Shown here: positions 8,342 to 16,613 of the stretch, one piece after another
How positions within the stretch are numbered: the first letter of the stretch is position 1
Layout: the number at the start of each line of letters is the position of its first letter
Assembly (NCBI GenBank): GCA_029976695.1
Contig: JARQTN010000004.1
Coordinates: forward strand, 1-38,228
DNA from: Lewinellaceae bacterium
GTDB taxonomy: Bacteria; Bacteroidota; Bacteroidia; Chitinophagales; Saprospiraceae
DNA length: 38,228 nucleotides
Reading direction: 5' to 3'
Notes under the pieces: model-generated
Told to the model about the DNA's origin: nothing
Seen by the model: the letters and a program-made list of their open reading frames with translations, nothing else
The model's database searches: none
Program-made: the position numbers and the translations under genes

Positions 8342-8816
8342 ATAATTTCAGGAGTAATTGTGCTTTCTCGACGGAAGTTCCTTTTTGCACGAAGATTTTT
8401 TCAATCACGGCATCCTGAGCCGCAATGATCACATTTTCCATTTTCATGGCCTCCAGGATAATCAGTGGATCCCCTTTTGACACGTGCCCCCCTTCCTGTA
8501 CTCGGATATCAAGGACGAGGCCGGGCATGGGAGCCTTGATCTCGGAGTCCGCCAGGGCAGCACCCGTTTCATAGCCCATATCATCGATCTGTACCTCAAG
8601 GGGTGTTTTAAGCTGGATCCTGAGCGGATGGCCGTCCACTTCATAGACAAATGTACGCGCAAGATAATCGACCTCGACCAGCCGGATCAGGTGCCCCTTC
8701 CCCCCGACCAGCAAATGGAACTGATCTGCACCTTTCGAAACGATATCGAGCCCATTCAGATCTTCTTCCTCAATGAGGTACTCCTTCTGGTCATTCATGA
8801 TTGCCTTGTACAGCAT
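8331..8816 (-). CDS. Biotinyl carrier protein (biotin/lipoyl domain, acyl-CoA carboxylase subunit type)
   Basis: A 161-residue protein ending in a biotinyl domain with the biotinylation motif EAMKMEN, lysine between the two methionines, preceded by KAPMPG-type APMPGLV. The N-terminal 75 residues match the accessory part of the Bacteroidota carrier subunit of acetyl/propionyl-CoA carboxylase. It carries carboxybiotin between carboxylase and carboxyltransferase subunits, neither of which lies in this window. ATG 8816 gives the YKAxxND opening I expect for this group and overlaps the upstream gene by 26 bp. ATG 8798 would instead give an ATGAATGA overlap with the upstream stop and is possible; a TTG at 8861 is less likely. 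It is last in the bactofilin-atpZ operon. Confidence 0.85.
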   Translation of the reverse strand: MLYKAIMNDQKEYLIEEEDLNGLDIVSKGADQFHLLVGGKGHLIRLVEVDYLARTFVYEVDGHPLRIQLKTPLEVQIDDMGYETGAALADSEIKAPMPGLVLDIRVQEGGHVSKGDPLIILEAMKMENVIIAAQDAVIEKIFVQKGTSVEKAQLLLKLSGD

Positions 8817-9204
8817 CTTCTGGTTCTTCTTTTGCAACTTTCTCGAGGTAATATACCTCAAACACAGTGTAAATCAAATAAATCAGGATAAAAGGCAGTA
8901 CAAATCGCTTGTCAGGCGGTTCAGTCAATTTCATATAGGCCAGGATAGCCAGCAAACTGATCATGATCTTGCCCATGATCACGAGCAACAGTACCTGGAT
9001 AAACCGGTATTTATTCGTGCTTTTCACCGCAGCCTTGCCCATCAAAAAGGCACCTAATGAAAAGACAAAGAAGATGACGATCGTGCTGTACGAAAACCCG
9101 GTATGGACGCCCAAATCCGGGAATAAAAACAGGACACCTGCCATCAGTAGGATGACGATGAGTGTAAGCCCAACCAATAGTGTGAGGAATCTCCTGGTTT
9201 GCAT
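8791..9204 (-). CDS. Four-helix membrane protein, AtpI-like
   Basis: A 137-residue protein with four predicted transmembrane helices (about 8-28, 38-56, 68-88, 98-117) and an acidic C-terminal tail. It begins one base after the stop of the AtpZ gene and its end overlaps the biotinyl-carrier gene. By position and size it resembles the small membrane protein that follows AtpZ in Bacteroidota F-type ATPase loci and may be an AtpI-like assembly factor. Sequence similarity alone does not prove this: AtpI-type proteins are poorly conserved, and no catalytic motif is visible. Coupling to AtpZ is well supported; function is inferred. Confidence 0.65.
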   Translation of the reverse strand: MQTRRFLTLLVGLTLIVILLMAGVLFLFPDLGVHTGFSYSTIVIFFVFSLGAFLMGKAAVKSTNKYRFIQVLLLVIMGKIMISLLAILAYMKLTEPPDKRFVLPFILIYLIYTVFEVYYLEKVAKEEPEDAVQGNHE

Positions 9205-9205
9205 G

Positions 9206-9430
9206 CTATTTGAACAGGTCGATATACAATTTGTAAAAATACCCGCCCGAAAAGAAGAGGATCAGGAAAATCGTGATCAATGGCCTTTCAAGGCCAAAAT
9301 AGGCATCCAGTCTTTTCCCCAATAATGCTCCGATCAGAACCAGCACAAAGAACTGGATCGCAAAACCTGAATACTTCAGGTAATTCTGGACTTTCTTCCT
9401 GTGTTTGGATTTTGGGTCATTTCCCTCCAT
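9206..9430 (-). CDS. atpZ: AtpZ/AtpI-family protein
   Basis: A 74-residue protein with a basic N-terminus, then two helices (about 18-38 and 45-67) in the AtpZ pattern: LKYSGFAIQF, a glycine-rich LIGALLGKRLD turn, and FLILFFSGGYFYKLY. AtpZ acts with AtpI in assembly or magnesium supply of the F-type ATP synthase membrane sector. An ATG at 9436 would add two residues. Here it lies between bactofilin and an AtpI-like gene with no ATPase subunit gene following, so its usual partners must be elsewhere in the genome. Family call is good despite the small size. Confidence 0.8.
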   Translation of the reverse strand: MEGNDPKSKHRKKVQNYLKYSGFAIQFFVLVLIGALLGKRLDAYFGLERPLITIFLILFFSGGYFYKLYIDLFK

Positions 9431-9453
9431 ATACAAAGGGTCGTGGAGGAATC

Positions 9454-9906
9454 TTACGAAATCTTTGAAAGTTTTTCCATCTCGATCGCCTTGGCATCCG
9501 TTTTCGCATGTGAAGATGACTTCATCTTTTGGGATCCCATTTTACAGCTTACGTTAAACGTGGAGCCTGACTGAACGATCAATTTTTTTGTATGGACATC
9601 ACCTTCCACTTTTGCTGTTTCACGCACGTGTAGCAATTCAGTCACAATGACCAGGCCCGAAAATGTACCTTCAATCACCGCGTTTTCACACTGGATATCG
9701 CCATCCACCACACCCGTTGGGCCAATGATGACTTTTCCCTTGCAATCAAGGTTGCCGTGCAGGATCCCGTCTATGCGTATATCTGAACTGGCTTTGATCG
9801 TGCCTTGTATCTCAGTCCCCTGGACAATGCTGTTGCTGCTGCCGGAAACGGCATTCTGGATGTTTGATTTCGCGCTCTTGCTGTCTTTACTTGAATTCCA
9901 CGCCAT
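9454..9906 (-). CDS. Bactofilin (polymer-forming cytoskeletal protein)
   Basis: A 150-residue protein with a Ser/Lys-rich disordered N-terminus (1-30), a right-handed beta-helix core (about 30-125) and a polar C-terminus. The core shows the bactofilin pattern of short repeated strands: IQGTIKASSDIRIDG, HGNLDCKGKVIIGPTG, VVDGDIQCENAVIEG. Bactofilins polymerise without nucleotide and organise envelope growth or motility at the membrane. It is the first gene of a four-gene minus-strand unit and has a recognisable promoter upstream. Start ATG 9906. Confidence 0.9.
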   Translation of the reverse strand: MAWNSSKDSKSAKSNIQNAVSGSSNSIVQGTEIQGTIKASSDIRIDGILHGNLDCKGKVIIGPTGVVDGDIQCENAVIEGTFSGLVIVTELLHVRETAKVEGDVHTKKLIVQSGSTFNVSCKMGSQKMKSSSHAKTDAKAIEMEKLSKIS

Positions 9907-9990
9907 CTGATTCTCAGGTTTATTTGGTCAATTAATTAGATCTCCGCGATCGAGGGGGAAGACTTTGAATATGGACAAGGGGATTATATT

Positions 9991-10018
9991 CAAATATAAG
10001 GAAGACTTGTAAAACAAA
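9991..10018 (-). promoter_or_regulatory. Bacteroidota-type promoter of the bactofilin operon
   Basis: On the minus strand TTTG (10018-10015) is followed after 16 bp by TATATTTG (9998-9991), a TAnnTTTG match. The spacer is slightly short. The leader to ATG 9906 would be about 80 bases. Confidence 0.45.
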
Positions 10019-10031
10019 CCTGAAATTCAGG
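10011..10031 (-). terminator. Possible terminator of the PorP/SprF-family gene
   Basis: On the minus strand, just beyond the stop, CCTGAATTTCAGG (10031-10019) forms a short stem followed by TTTGTTTT (10018-10011). The stem is only about 5 bp, so strength is doubtful. It overlaps the -33 element of the next promoter. Confidence 0.35.
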
Positions 10032-10032
10032 A

Positions 10033-11094
10033 TCAGAATTTCGGACAATACACCCCGCGGTTTTCCTGTCCACAAAAATAGTAGATCATGGAAAACTCGA
10101 ATGAGCCATTTGCATTGCTGCCTTGCCTCAAGCTGGATACATTGATGTCATAGCTGAATCCGATACCCCAGTTTGAAACATCATATCGCGATGAAAGGAT
10201 GATGGCATCAGTCAGGATCGGATCTTCGAAATGGTTGGCCAGCCTGATCCAACCTCCCAACTGGAAGGATTGGTCTGAATACCTGCTGGAACCCAGGTTG
10301 AACCTGAAGCTTGTCCCCCCGTTCAGTTCGAAGGATGGCCCCTGGAAGAAAGTCACGATGCCCGGAACAAGGGTGATGTTCCTCGAGAGTGGAAATTCAC
10401 CACCGGCATGGATCACAGTTTTTGTAAAATAGGACACGAGGTCACCTAAACTTTCCCTGAATGAGGATACATTGGCTTGATTGAGGTGATTGAGTGCGGC
10501 CCCGATATAGAAATTGGTATTGTCGTCTAGTACACTGAACCATAAAACGCCAAGTCCAAGGTCGGCAAAAAGGAACCGATCATCAATCAGGTCGAGGTCT
10601 TCACCGGCACCAAGTGTCGGATCGACATCCGTCCCGTTCCAAAAAGTGGACCATTGCGCCTTGGTCAGGTCAAACCCGCGCTGGGAGATTCCCGCTTCTG
10701 CACCGACACTGATATAATGGGCTTTTTTCCTTGAGCCGCCCACGCGTTTGGAGTAGGCACCCAGGAGTTTTCCGGTCAATGTCCCGAAATCAAGGGTTCC
10801 GGCGCGATCATTCCACACATTTGCGCCAAATCCGAAATAGTCATATCTCCCGACTGGCAGCTTCTGGTCATAGGAAACCGAATAGGTGCTGTACGCATCG
10901 TTCTTCAGGATTGGGGACCACTGGTTCCTGTAATTTGCAATGACCCGAGTATTACAATTCATGACTCCGGTAAGTGCCGGGTTCAGGTTTGCCGGATTCA
11001 TGTAGAACTGTGAAAAATGAATGTCCTGTGCGTTTACCCCACCCCACATCATGGCACCGAGGACAAAAAACAAGATTTTGTAATACTTCTGCAT
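10033..11094 (-). CDS. PorP/SprF-family type IX secretion outer-membrane protein
   Basis: A 353-residue protein with a cleavable signal peptide (about residues 1-22, ending GVNAQ) and the family opening DIHFSQFYMNPANLNPALTG. The rest alternates aromatic/polar beta-strands typical of an outer-membrane barrel, ending in YYFCGQENRGVYCPKF. Members are T9SS accessory outer-membrane proteins; SprF is needed for surface delivery of the SprB adhesin, and PorP belongs to the translocon. Bacteroidota genomes often hold several paralogues, and no partner adhesin is adjacent, so I do not decide between PorP and SprF. Single-gene unit; ATG 11094. Confidence 0.88.
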   Translation of the reverse strand: MQKYYKILFFVLGAMMWGGVNAQDIHFSQFYMNPANLNPALTGVMNCNTRVIANYRNQWSPILKNDAYSTYSVSYDQKLPVGRYDYFGFGANVWNDRAGTLDFGTLTGKLLGAYSKRVGGSRKKAHYISVGAEAGISQRGFDLTKAQWSTFWNGTDVDPTLGAGEDLDLIDDRFLFADLGLGVLWFSVLDDNTNFYIGAALNHLNQANVSSFRESLGDLVSYFTKTVIHAGGEFPLSRNITLVPGIVTFFQGPSFELNGGTSFRFNLGSSRYSDQSFQLGGWIRLANHFEDPILTDAIILSSRYDVSNWGIGFSYDINVSSLRQGSNANGSFEFSMIYYFCGQENRGVYCPKF

Positions 11095-11231
11095 ATCCCT
11101 CTTTTAATCTCTGGGGGGCTAAAATACGAAAATTGAAAAATTATGCTTGCAATAAAGATGACAACAGTGAAAATGTCCACATTCCTTTTTGCACACCTTG
11201 AACGTATTATAGGAGCAAAAATGTTGCCACA

Positions 11232-12323
11232 TTAGGCATTTTCTTCACTTTTCCAGTATGCACCGAATTTTTCAACGAGGACATTGTCATAGGTATCTGC
11301 TTTTTCAAACAGCCTTTCAAATAGCTGTTTCCCGGTTTCGATATTCAGGTACCTGTCATAGATCAGCAGGGAAAGAATGATATCTCTCCCTTTTATGCTG
11401 AATGTCAGTCCCGTAAGTGAAAAATTCTCCCTTAGCAGGAAGGTATAGATTGGCTGGATCTCCTTCCTGGGCAACTGGACAAGGATGGCATCCCCGATGA
11501 TCAACCCGGTCTGTTCGTGGTAGGAGATCCTGATCTGGGCACTTCCCCGATGGACTTCCCATTGGTTTGGGCCCCTCCTGGACAGGTCAACCTCATACCC
11601 AAGCTCTGTCAACAGGTCTTCAATCGTTTTTTTAACTCCTATTGGCTCATAATCCTCCTGCCCTCCAGGTAAAACAAGTTTCGAACCACAATGCGGACAG
11701 TAATTCAATTCGGACTCATACTCAAATACAATATTGGAGCATGATGCACAGCGTGCTCCTTCGGCATTGTTCCCCCTGGAGAAGCCTTTGAGCGTATCAA
11801 GCAAATACTGGTGGGGCAAACTGAACCCGATACTGTTCCCGTCCCTGATAATGAATGTATTGACACCCAGGATCTCGCCCTGGTAATTGATCAGCGGCCC
11901 TCCGCTGTTTCCGGGGTTCAGGGCAGCATCATGCTGGATATAGCGGATATCGTCCTGCTGGTGCAGTGTATTTGAAATAATTCCCTGTGTAGCGGTATAT
12001 TTCAGGCCAAACGGGTGCCCCACAGCCAGTACCTGGTCACCTTCCCGCACCGCCTCCTCCTCAGCAAGGGAAACATCCGGCATTTCATGTTCCCCCGGCG
12101 GCGACAGGAACGCCAGGTCATACTTTTCATCGAGGAATAGTACCCGGGCAAGTTGCTTCTCAAATCCAGCCCCCCCGATCACCACATGCTTGTTCCCCCG
12201 GACCACGTGCTCGTTGGTGATGATCAGGTCATAGCGTGCAAGATAAAAGCCGGTCCCGGTGCTATATGGAGTGGCGATCTGGACAACAACATTCTTGTAT
12301 CTATCTATAACCTGATTCAACAT
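11232..12323 (-). CDS. Trypsin-like serine protease with zinc ribbon and YbjN-like C-terminus, no signal peptide
   Basis: A 363-residue protein. Residues 1-182 are a trypsin-fold protease of the HtrA kind with an apparently complete triad: His39 (TNEHVV), Asp69 (KYDLAF) and Ser140 (NPGNSGGPL). Residues 190-214 hold a zinc ribbon: Cys192, Cys195, Cys209 and Cys212 (CASC, CPHC). The last 140 residues have no PDZ domain and instead resemble the YbjN/CesT chaperone-like fold (pattern around LLRENFSLTGLTFSI). There is no signal peptide or TM helix, so the protein is probably cytoplasmic, unusual for an HtrA-type protease. It starts 3 bp after the stop of the upstream unknown gene, so the two are surely co-transcribed. 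Protease and ribbon are firm; the C-terminal assignment is by eye. Confidence 0.82.
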   Translation of the reverse strand: MLNQVIDRYKNVVVQIATPYSTGTGFYLARYDLIITNEHVVRGNKHVVIGGAGFEKQLARVLFLDEKYDLAFLSPPGEHEMPDVSLAEEEAVREGDQVLAVGHPFGLKYTATQGIISNTLHQQDDIRYIQHDAALNPGNSGGPLINYQGEILGVNTFIIRDGNSIGFSLPHQYLLDTLKGFSRGNNAEGARCASCSNIVFEYESELNYCPHCGSKLVLPGGQEDYEPIGVKKTIEDLLTELGYEVDLSRRGPNQWEVHRGSAQIRISYHEQTGLIIGDAILVQLPRKEIQPIYTFLLRENFSLTGLTFSIKGRDIILSLLIYDRYLNIETGKQLFERLFEKADTYDNVLVEKFGAYWKSEENA

Positions 12324-12326
12324 GGT

Positions 12327-13655
12327 TCAGACTTTTGTGAGATCGAGCTGGCGCAGCATCATCAGGTACGATTTTGCAAATGAATGCCTGGATGAAAAAT
12401 CCAGCAGGGAAAAGTCGGGGCGAAATCTGGGATAGGCCTCCTGATTGTCACGCTGGACCTGGTCAAGTGCCTTTCTGATCGCTTTCCTTTTGAATTTTCC
12501 TGTTTCAGCTTCGTAAAATAGGACTTCGTCACCCAGCAAGCTGAAATAGGCTGATTCCATGACCTGGTAATACAGGTGAAGTAATTGCTTATCCGGCAAT
12601 GGAAGCGCAAAATTGAACAGACAGTATCCGACAATATATCCCGGGATCGAACAGGCGATTTTTTCATACCTGTTCTCCACGTACCAGTCCATATGGTGCA
12701 GTTCGCCGTCTATAAATGCCACAAACTGGTTATGATTTGTCGGGCTGGTGATCCCGAATGTGGAGGAGGTCCGGTACAATTCAGCACTCAGTTCTTCACT
12801 GCTTTTGTTCTTGATCTTCTCCAGTTCCTTCCTGATCTCTGCATTCTTTTCAAGGGTACGCTTATTGCTTTGTGAAAAATACAGCCTGTGGATCCGTTCG
12901 AGTGCCTCCATCGTAGTTCCTTCAGGCTTCACCAGGTAATCCAGTTTGTAACAGGTATCCAGCATGGCATAGGCCACCCCGCCAGCGTATTGCTCATTAT
13001 TGAGTTTGCTCTGGTCAACCGTATCGAACAATTCCTGTATGGCAGCTTGCACAAATGCATATTTGGCATCCTTTTCTTCCACAGGTATTTCCTGGACATG
13101 GCCAATATTCACCGGGTGCAACATGTCAAATTCAGAGATCAGCAAGTCATCCTGCTTGTCCGCATTCACAGCCAGTTCCTTGAAGGCGTAATAGAGTTTG
13201 TAAGGTGACCCGTCCACAAGGTATGAATCGAAAATTAGGGTCAGGTTGTCCTCTCCATCCAGTGCATACCTGCCATACTTCAGGTTGTAATTGAGTTCGA
13301 TCATACGGCGGAGAAAACCGATATTCAGGCTATCAGATGTTGCAATCTTTGCCTCAGCCTTGATCAGGTCATCATTGATGAACCCCGTGATCTTCTTCGA
13401 CCCCTGGAATATTTGAAATGTAAAATGTGCGCCATCCTGTTCCCAGGTGATATTGTCCTGTGCTTCATCATGCAGGTACTGGAAGAACAATGCATAGCTT
13501 TTGGCATAATCACCGGTTTCAAAAGCTTCCAGGCTTTGATCCCACAAGATGTACTTTTCATCTTCCTTGTAAGTATCAGAATATCTCCCAAAAGTTACCG
13601 CCGGATGGGTATCAGATGGCCTGGAAGGACTGAAAAGCTTGTTCAAAAAGTTCAT
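12327..13655 (-). CDS. Protein of unknown function with a YbjN-like domain, partner of the protease
   Basis: A 442-residue soluble protein without signal peptide or TM helix. I do not recognise it as a named family. Residues about 66-172 look like a YbjN/type III chaperone-like domain: strand-rich start, then LRRMIELNYNLKYGRYALD and DNLTLIFDSYL, the pattern in which a helix is followed by a glycine-turn strand pair. A helical middle (180-310) contains a Lys/Glu-rich coiled coil (270-295), and a second mixed region follows (315-440). It is 3 bp upstream of the protease gene and transcribed first. The shared fold and tight linkage suggest the two proteins bind each other or one client. This is inference. 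Confidence 0.7.
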   Translation of the reverse strand: MNFLNKLFSPSRPSDTHPAVTFGRYSDTYKEDEKYILWDQSLEAFETGDYAKSYALFFQYLHDEAQDNITWEQDGAHFTFQIFQGSKKITGFINDDLIKAEAKIATSDSLNIGFLRRMIELNYNLKYGRYALDGEDNLTLIFDSYLVDGSPYKLYYAFKELAVNADKQDDLLISEFDMLHPVNIGHVQEIPVEEKDAKYAFVQAAIQELFDTVDQSKLNNEQYAGGVAYAMLDTCYKLDYLVKPEGTTMEALERIHRLYFSQSNKRTLEKNAEIRKELEKIKNKSSEELSAELYRTSSTFGITSPTNHNQFVAFIDGELHHMDWYVENRYEKIACSIPGYIVGYCLFNFALPLPDKQLLHLYYQVMESAYFSLLGDEVLFYEAETGKFKRKAIRKALDQVQRDNQEAYPRFRPDFSLLDFSSRHSFAKSYLMMLRQLDLTKV

Positions 13656-13683
13656 ATCGACTTTTGCAAGCCCGAAAGATAGG

Positions 13684-13691
13684 CAAAAGTA
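13684..13691 (-). promoter_or_regulatory. Candidate -7 box of the protease/partner unit
   Basis: The minus strand reads TACTTTTG (TAnnTTTG), 29 bp before ATG 13655. No correctly spaced -33 TTG was found. Confidence 0.35.
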
Positions 13692-13763
13692 AACACTTTG
13701 GGGGCTCCGAAAAGGGACGTGACAGAGGCATGAGCTGCACCCAATTCAGTAAATTGTGCCACT

Positions 13764-14753
13764 GTGAAATTCAGGACACATATCGAACCGGAAGAGATCA
13801 GCCCGCAGATTGAATACGGGGATCACGTCGTATGCCTGGGCTCCTGCTTTGCTGAAGAAATGGGAAACAGGCTGGCCGATATCAGGATCTCCGTCGATGT
13901 CAATCCGGCAGGTATCCTGTACAACCCGGTATCCATCTCCCGTGCCATAGAGGGCGCATATCGGAACGGGGAATTGCAGGAAGATCACCTTGTCTTTCAT
14001 GATGGCCTATGGCACAGCTTTATGCACCACGGTGCGTTTTCCGCGCCGGAAAAAAAAGCAGTCATTGAGCAAATCAAAGCTGCCAATGCATTGGTGGCAA
14101 ACGGGATCCGGAAAGCGAAATGGCTGATCCTGACACTGGGCTCAGCCCGTGTATTCAGACACCTGGAGAAGGATATCATCGTGGCGAACTGCCATAAAAT
14201 CCCGGGGTCTGAATTTCAACGGGAGCGCCTATCGGTTGAAGCGTGTTTCCAGGAGTTGTCCAGGATCATCCAAATGGCAAAGGAAATGAACCCCGACATT
14301 AAAGTCTTGTGTACAGTAAGCCCGGTTCGTCATGTCCGGGACGGACTCCATGAAAATCAGCTAAGCAAGGCAACTCTGCTGCTTGCGATCGACAAGGCAT
14401 GTGTCCGGTTTGGACATGTGTCCTACTTTCCGTCCTATGAGATTTGCATGGACGACCTGCGCGATTACCGTTTCTACGGGAATGATTTGATTCACCCTTC
14501 AGATTTGGCCGTAGACTATATCTGGGAGAAATTCTCTGCTTCAGTGTTGTCCGGACCCACCAGGAGTCTCTCGGCAGAGGTCCTGAAGGTCAGGAAGGCC
14601 ATGCGGCATCGCTTCATGCATGGACAAAAGCAGAAAGTGACACGCTTTGCCGAAAAGCAACTGGAAAAAATCAGGGAACTCAGCGCAAGGCTGCCCCAGG
14701 GGGCTCTGGATACTGAATTGGAATACTTCACCGACCTCCTGAGCTCAGATTAG
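13764..14753 (+). CDS. GSCFA-domain protein
   Basis: A 329-residue protein of the GSCFA family, named after the motif found literally here at residues 26-30. Members are predicted SGNH-hydrolase-like proteins; the tail motif with DLIHPS-type NDLIHPSDLA (around residue 240) supplies the likely Asp/His pair and GSCFA the likely nucleophile serine. No signal peptide is visible. The start is GTG 13764, giving the usual opening KFRTHIEP; no in-frame ATG lies nearby. The 3' end overlaps the convergent amidohydrolase gene by 9 bp. Family is certain, substrate unknown. Confidence 0.88.
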   Translation: MKFRTHIEPEEISPQIEYGDHVVCLGSCFAEEMGNRLADIRISVDVNPAGILYNPVSISRAIEGAYRNGELQEDHLVFHDGLWHSFMHHGAFSAPEKKAVIEQIKAANALVANGIRKAKWLILTLGSARVFRHLEKDIIVANCHKIPGSEFQRERLSVEACFQELSRIIQMAKEMNPDIKVLCTVSPVRHVRDGLHENQLSKATLLLAIDKACVRFGHVSYFPSYEICMDDLRDYRFYGNDLIHPSDLAVDYIWEKFSASVLSGPTRSLSAEVLKVRKAMRHRFMHGQKQKVTRFAEKQLEKIRELSARLPQGALDTELEYFTDLLSSD

Positions 14754-15923
14754 GCGTTTTACAGATACCTGCGGGTCATATAGCTTTTGTCGCTCCGGAT
14801 CAAAATCCAGCAGGAGAATACCCGGGCGCTTGCCGACTGCAAGGCTACCAATCTCCCTTTCCATGCCCAGTGCCTCTGCGCCATTGAGCGTAGCCCACTG
14901 CAGGAGTGTCTCAAAAGGAACATAGGATTTGTACCTGGCGATTGTTTTCATTTCCTCAAGCACGGAAAGCTGCCAGTTTGATGTCAGGCTGTCCGTGCCA
15001 ATGGTCATGCGTGCGTCAGTATCCAGGAATGACTGGTAATCGGGTAACTGGTTTTCGATATACAGGTTGGCATTCGGGCAGGTCGCCCAGAACACATTTT
15101 TGTTCCAGGCCTGGGCTGTCCTGATATCATGCCCGGAGGTATGCGTATTGTGGACAAACAAGGTGCGCTTTTGTGGATCGAGGTGCGCGAGGGCATAATG
15201 AATTGATGTCTTTCCTGTGGGCCTGAAATCATCCAGGGAAAACTGAAAAACCCTGTAAAAATCCAGGAAATCACCTTGCTTTTCAAGAAAAAGCTGATTT
15301 TCGGCATTTGTCTCCTGGTTATGGATACTCACGGTTACATCCTTGTCCCGGTTCAGGCTGTTCAGGCGGCGAAACAGGCCAGGAGAAACCGTATAGGGCG
15401 CATGTGGCACCGCAGCAAACAAGCCGGTAGCGGCTTCATGGACACGTACAAAATCGCGGATTATCTCTGCTGACCGGTCCTCCTGGAGAAAATCAAACAT
15501 TTCAATGAACGTATGGTACCGGATCGGACTCCGGTCCTTGCATTCAAAGGTATCTGCCTGGTTTGAAATATCCCCTACCGCCTGGATACCGGCTGCATAC
15601 ATATCCGCATCGGCCCGGTGGATCGCCTGCTGGATCTCGTCTTGTGGGAAATGCCGAAGTTTCACTACTTTTTCCAGGAATGCAAGAAGTCCGATCCCGG
15701 TATCTGTGACACCTTTCATATGGGAAAGTTCGAGGTGGCAATGCGTATTGACAAAACCGGGAACAAGCAGTCCGTGATGGATCTCCAGCTCGGTTTTGTC
15801 AAAATCACCCCGATGGCCGATCGATCTGATAACGCCATTCTCATTCACAACCACAACACCTCTTTCAATTGGCGGCGAGTCAATGCTATATAACCAGTCT
15901 GCCGAAATTTTTCTCATGTGCAC
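14745..15923 (-). CDS. Amidohydrolase-superfamily protein (SsnA/chlorohydrolase-like)
   Basis: A 392-residue cytoplasmic metal-dependent hydrolase of the cytosine-deaminase-like branch. The N-terminal beta-sandwich part is followed by the metal motif NTHCHLE (His61, His63); further ligand motifs are HNQETNAEN, FVHNTHTS and GTDSLTSN. The C-terminal ALGMEREIGSLAVGKRPGILLLD closes the sandwich. Such enzymes deaminate nucleobases or related cyclic amidines, but the substrate cannot be told here. ATG 15917 would shorten it by two residues. It stands alone between a convergent GSCFA gene and the GbsR-type gene. Confidence 0.87.
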   Translation of the reverse strand: MHMRKISADWLYSIDSPPIERGVVVVNENGVIRSIGHRGDFDKTELEIHHGLLVPGFVNTHCHLELSHMKGVTDTGIGLLAFLEKVVKLRHFPQDEIQQAIHRADADMYAAGIQAVGDISNQADTFECKDRSPIRYHTFIEMFDFLQEDRSAEIIRDFVRVHEAATGLFAAVPHAPYTVSPGLFRRLNSLNRDKDVTVSIHNQETNAENQLFLEKQGDFLDFYRVFQFSLDDFRPTGKTSIHYALAHLDPQKRTLFVHNTHTSGHDIRTAQAWNKNVFWATCPNANLYIENQLPDYQSFLDTDARMTIGTDSLTSNWQLSVLEEMKTIARYKSYVPFETLLQWATLNGAEALGMEREIGSLAVGKRPGILLLDFDPERQKLYDPQVSVKRLI

Positions 15924-16068
15924 ATTTTTACCTGTTCTGTTTCTTCCGGCAACGCACTTGCCTGAAAGAAGATGTCTTCATTCTGCAAGAAAATGATTCC
16001 TCAACCGGAATCCAATGATGACTGGCAAATATAAGAGGATTGGATGTTTGGGTAAGGCTCCTTCGGGA

Positions 16069-16596
16069 CTATCGAAGCACTTTGAAGAGCAGGCTATGGA
16101 TCCAGTTGGAATCGGACTCAATAAACCGTTCCAGTGTCTTGTCCACTTTTTCAGTATACAGCTTCAATTCCTTGATGGTATTGCAAAACTCTTGTGATTC
16201 AGGACATTCACTTTCCACACAGGAGATCTCGTCGAGCATCCTGACCATCGGGTCCAGTTCTTTTTGCTTCCTGTGACGGATGATCTGCTTCATCACCCTG
16301 GTCATATCCTTTTCCGCAATGAAGTATTCCTTTCTGTCGCCGGGCTTCAGCTCCTTGTGGGCAAGACCCCAGTCACAAAGGGCACGGATATTCATATTCA
16401 CATTTCCCCTTGAAATCTGAAGTTCATCCATGATCTGGTCTGCACAGATCGCTTTTGGTGTAATCAGAAGTAAAGCATGCAGCTGGGCCATTGTCCTGCT
16501 AATCCCCCAGCTTGAGCCAAGCTTGCCCCAGGATTCAATAAACCTCGCTTTCCCGTCCTTTAATTCCATAGATCTCTTCGAAAAACGTACGTTCAT
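16069..16596 (-). CDS. GbsR/MarR-family transcriptional regulator
   Basis: A 175-residue DNA-binding protein. The winged helix-turn-helix spans about residues 25-95, with the opening FIESWGKLGSSWG seen in the GbsR group and the recognition region DELQISRGNVNMNIRAL. The C-terminal 70 residues are helical and probably dimerise. The start may be ATG 16596 or ATG 16572; the shorter form keeps the whole family core and would leave the perfect palindrome AACGTACGTT (16584-16593) in the leader. Target genes are unknown. It follows gcvT after a terminator-like repeat, so it is likely transcribed separately. Confidence 0.82.
   Translation of the reverse strand: MNVRFSKRSMELKDGKARFIESWGKLGSSWGISRTMAQLHALLLITPKAICADQIMDELQISRGNVNMNIRALCDWGLAHKELKPGDRKEYFIAEKDMTRVMKQIIRHRKQKELDPMVRMLDEISCVESECPESQEFCNTIKELKLYTEKVDKTLERFIESDSNWIHSLLFKVLR
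16584..16593. promoter_or_regulatory. Palindrome at the start of the GbsR-type gene, possible operator
   Basis: AACGTACGTT is a perfect 10-bp palindrome within the first codons (if ATG 16596 is used) or just upstream (if ATG 16572 is used). It could be an autoregulatory operator of the MarR-type product. This rests on position and symmetry only. Confidence 0.25.
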
Positions 16597-16613
16597 TAAA
16601 GAGCAGACAGGAT

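Noticed and set aside
11172-11183. AATGTCCACATT inverted repeat upstream of the PorP/SprF-family gene
   Set aside because: Arms of only 5 bp in AT-rich DNA about 80 bp from the start, with no -7 box near; too weak to call.
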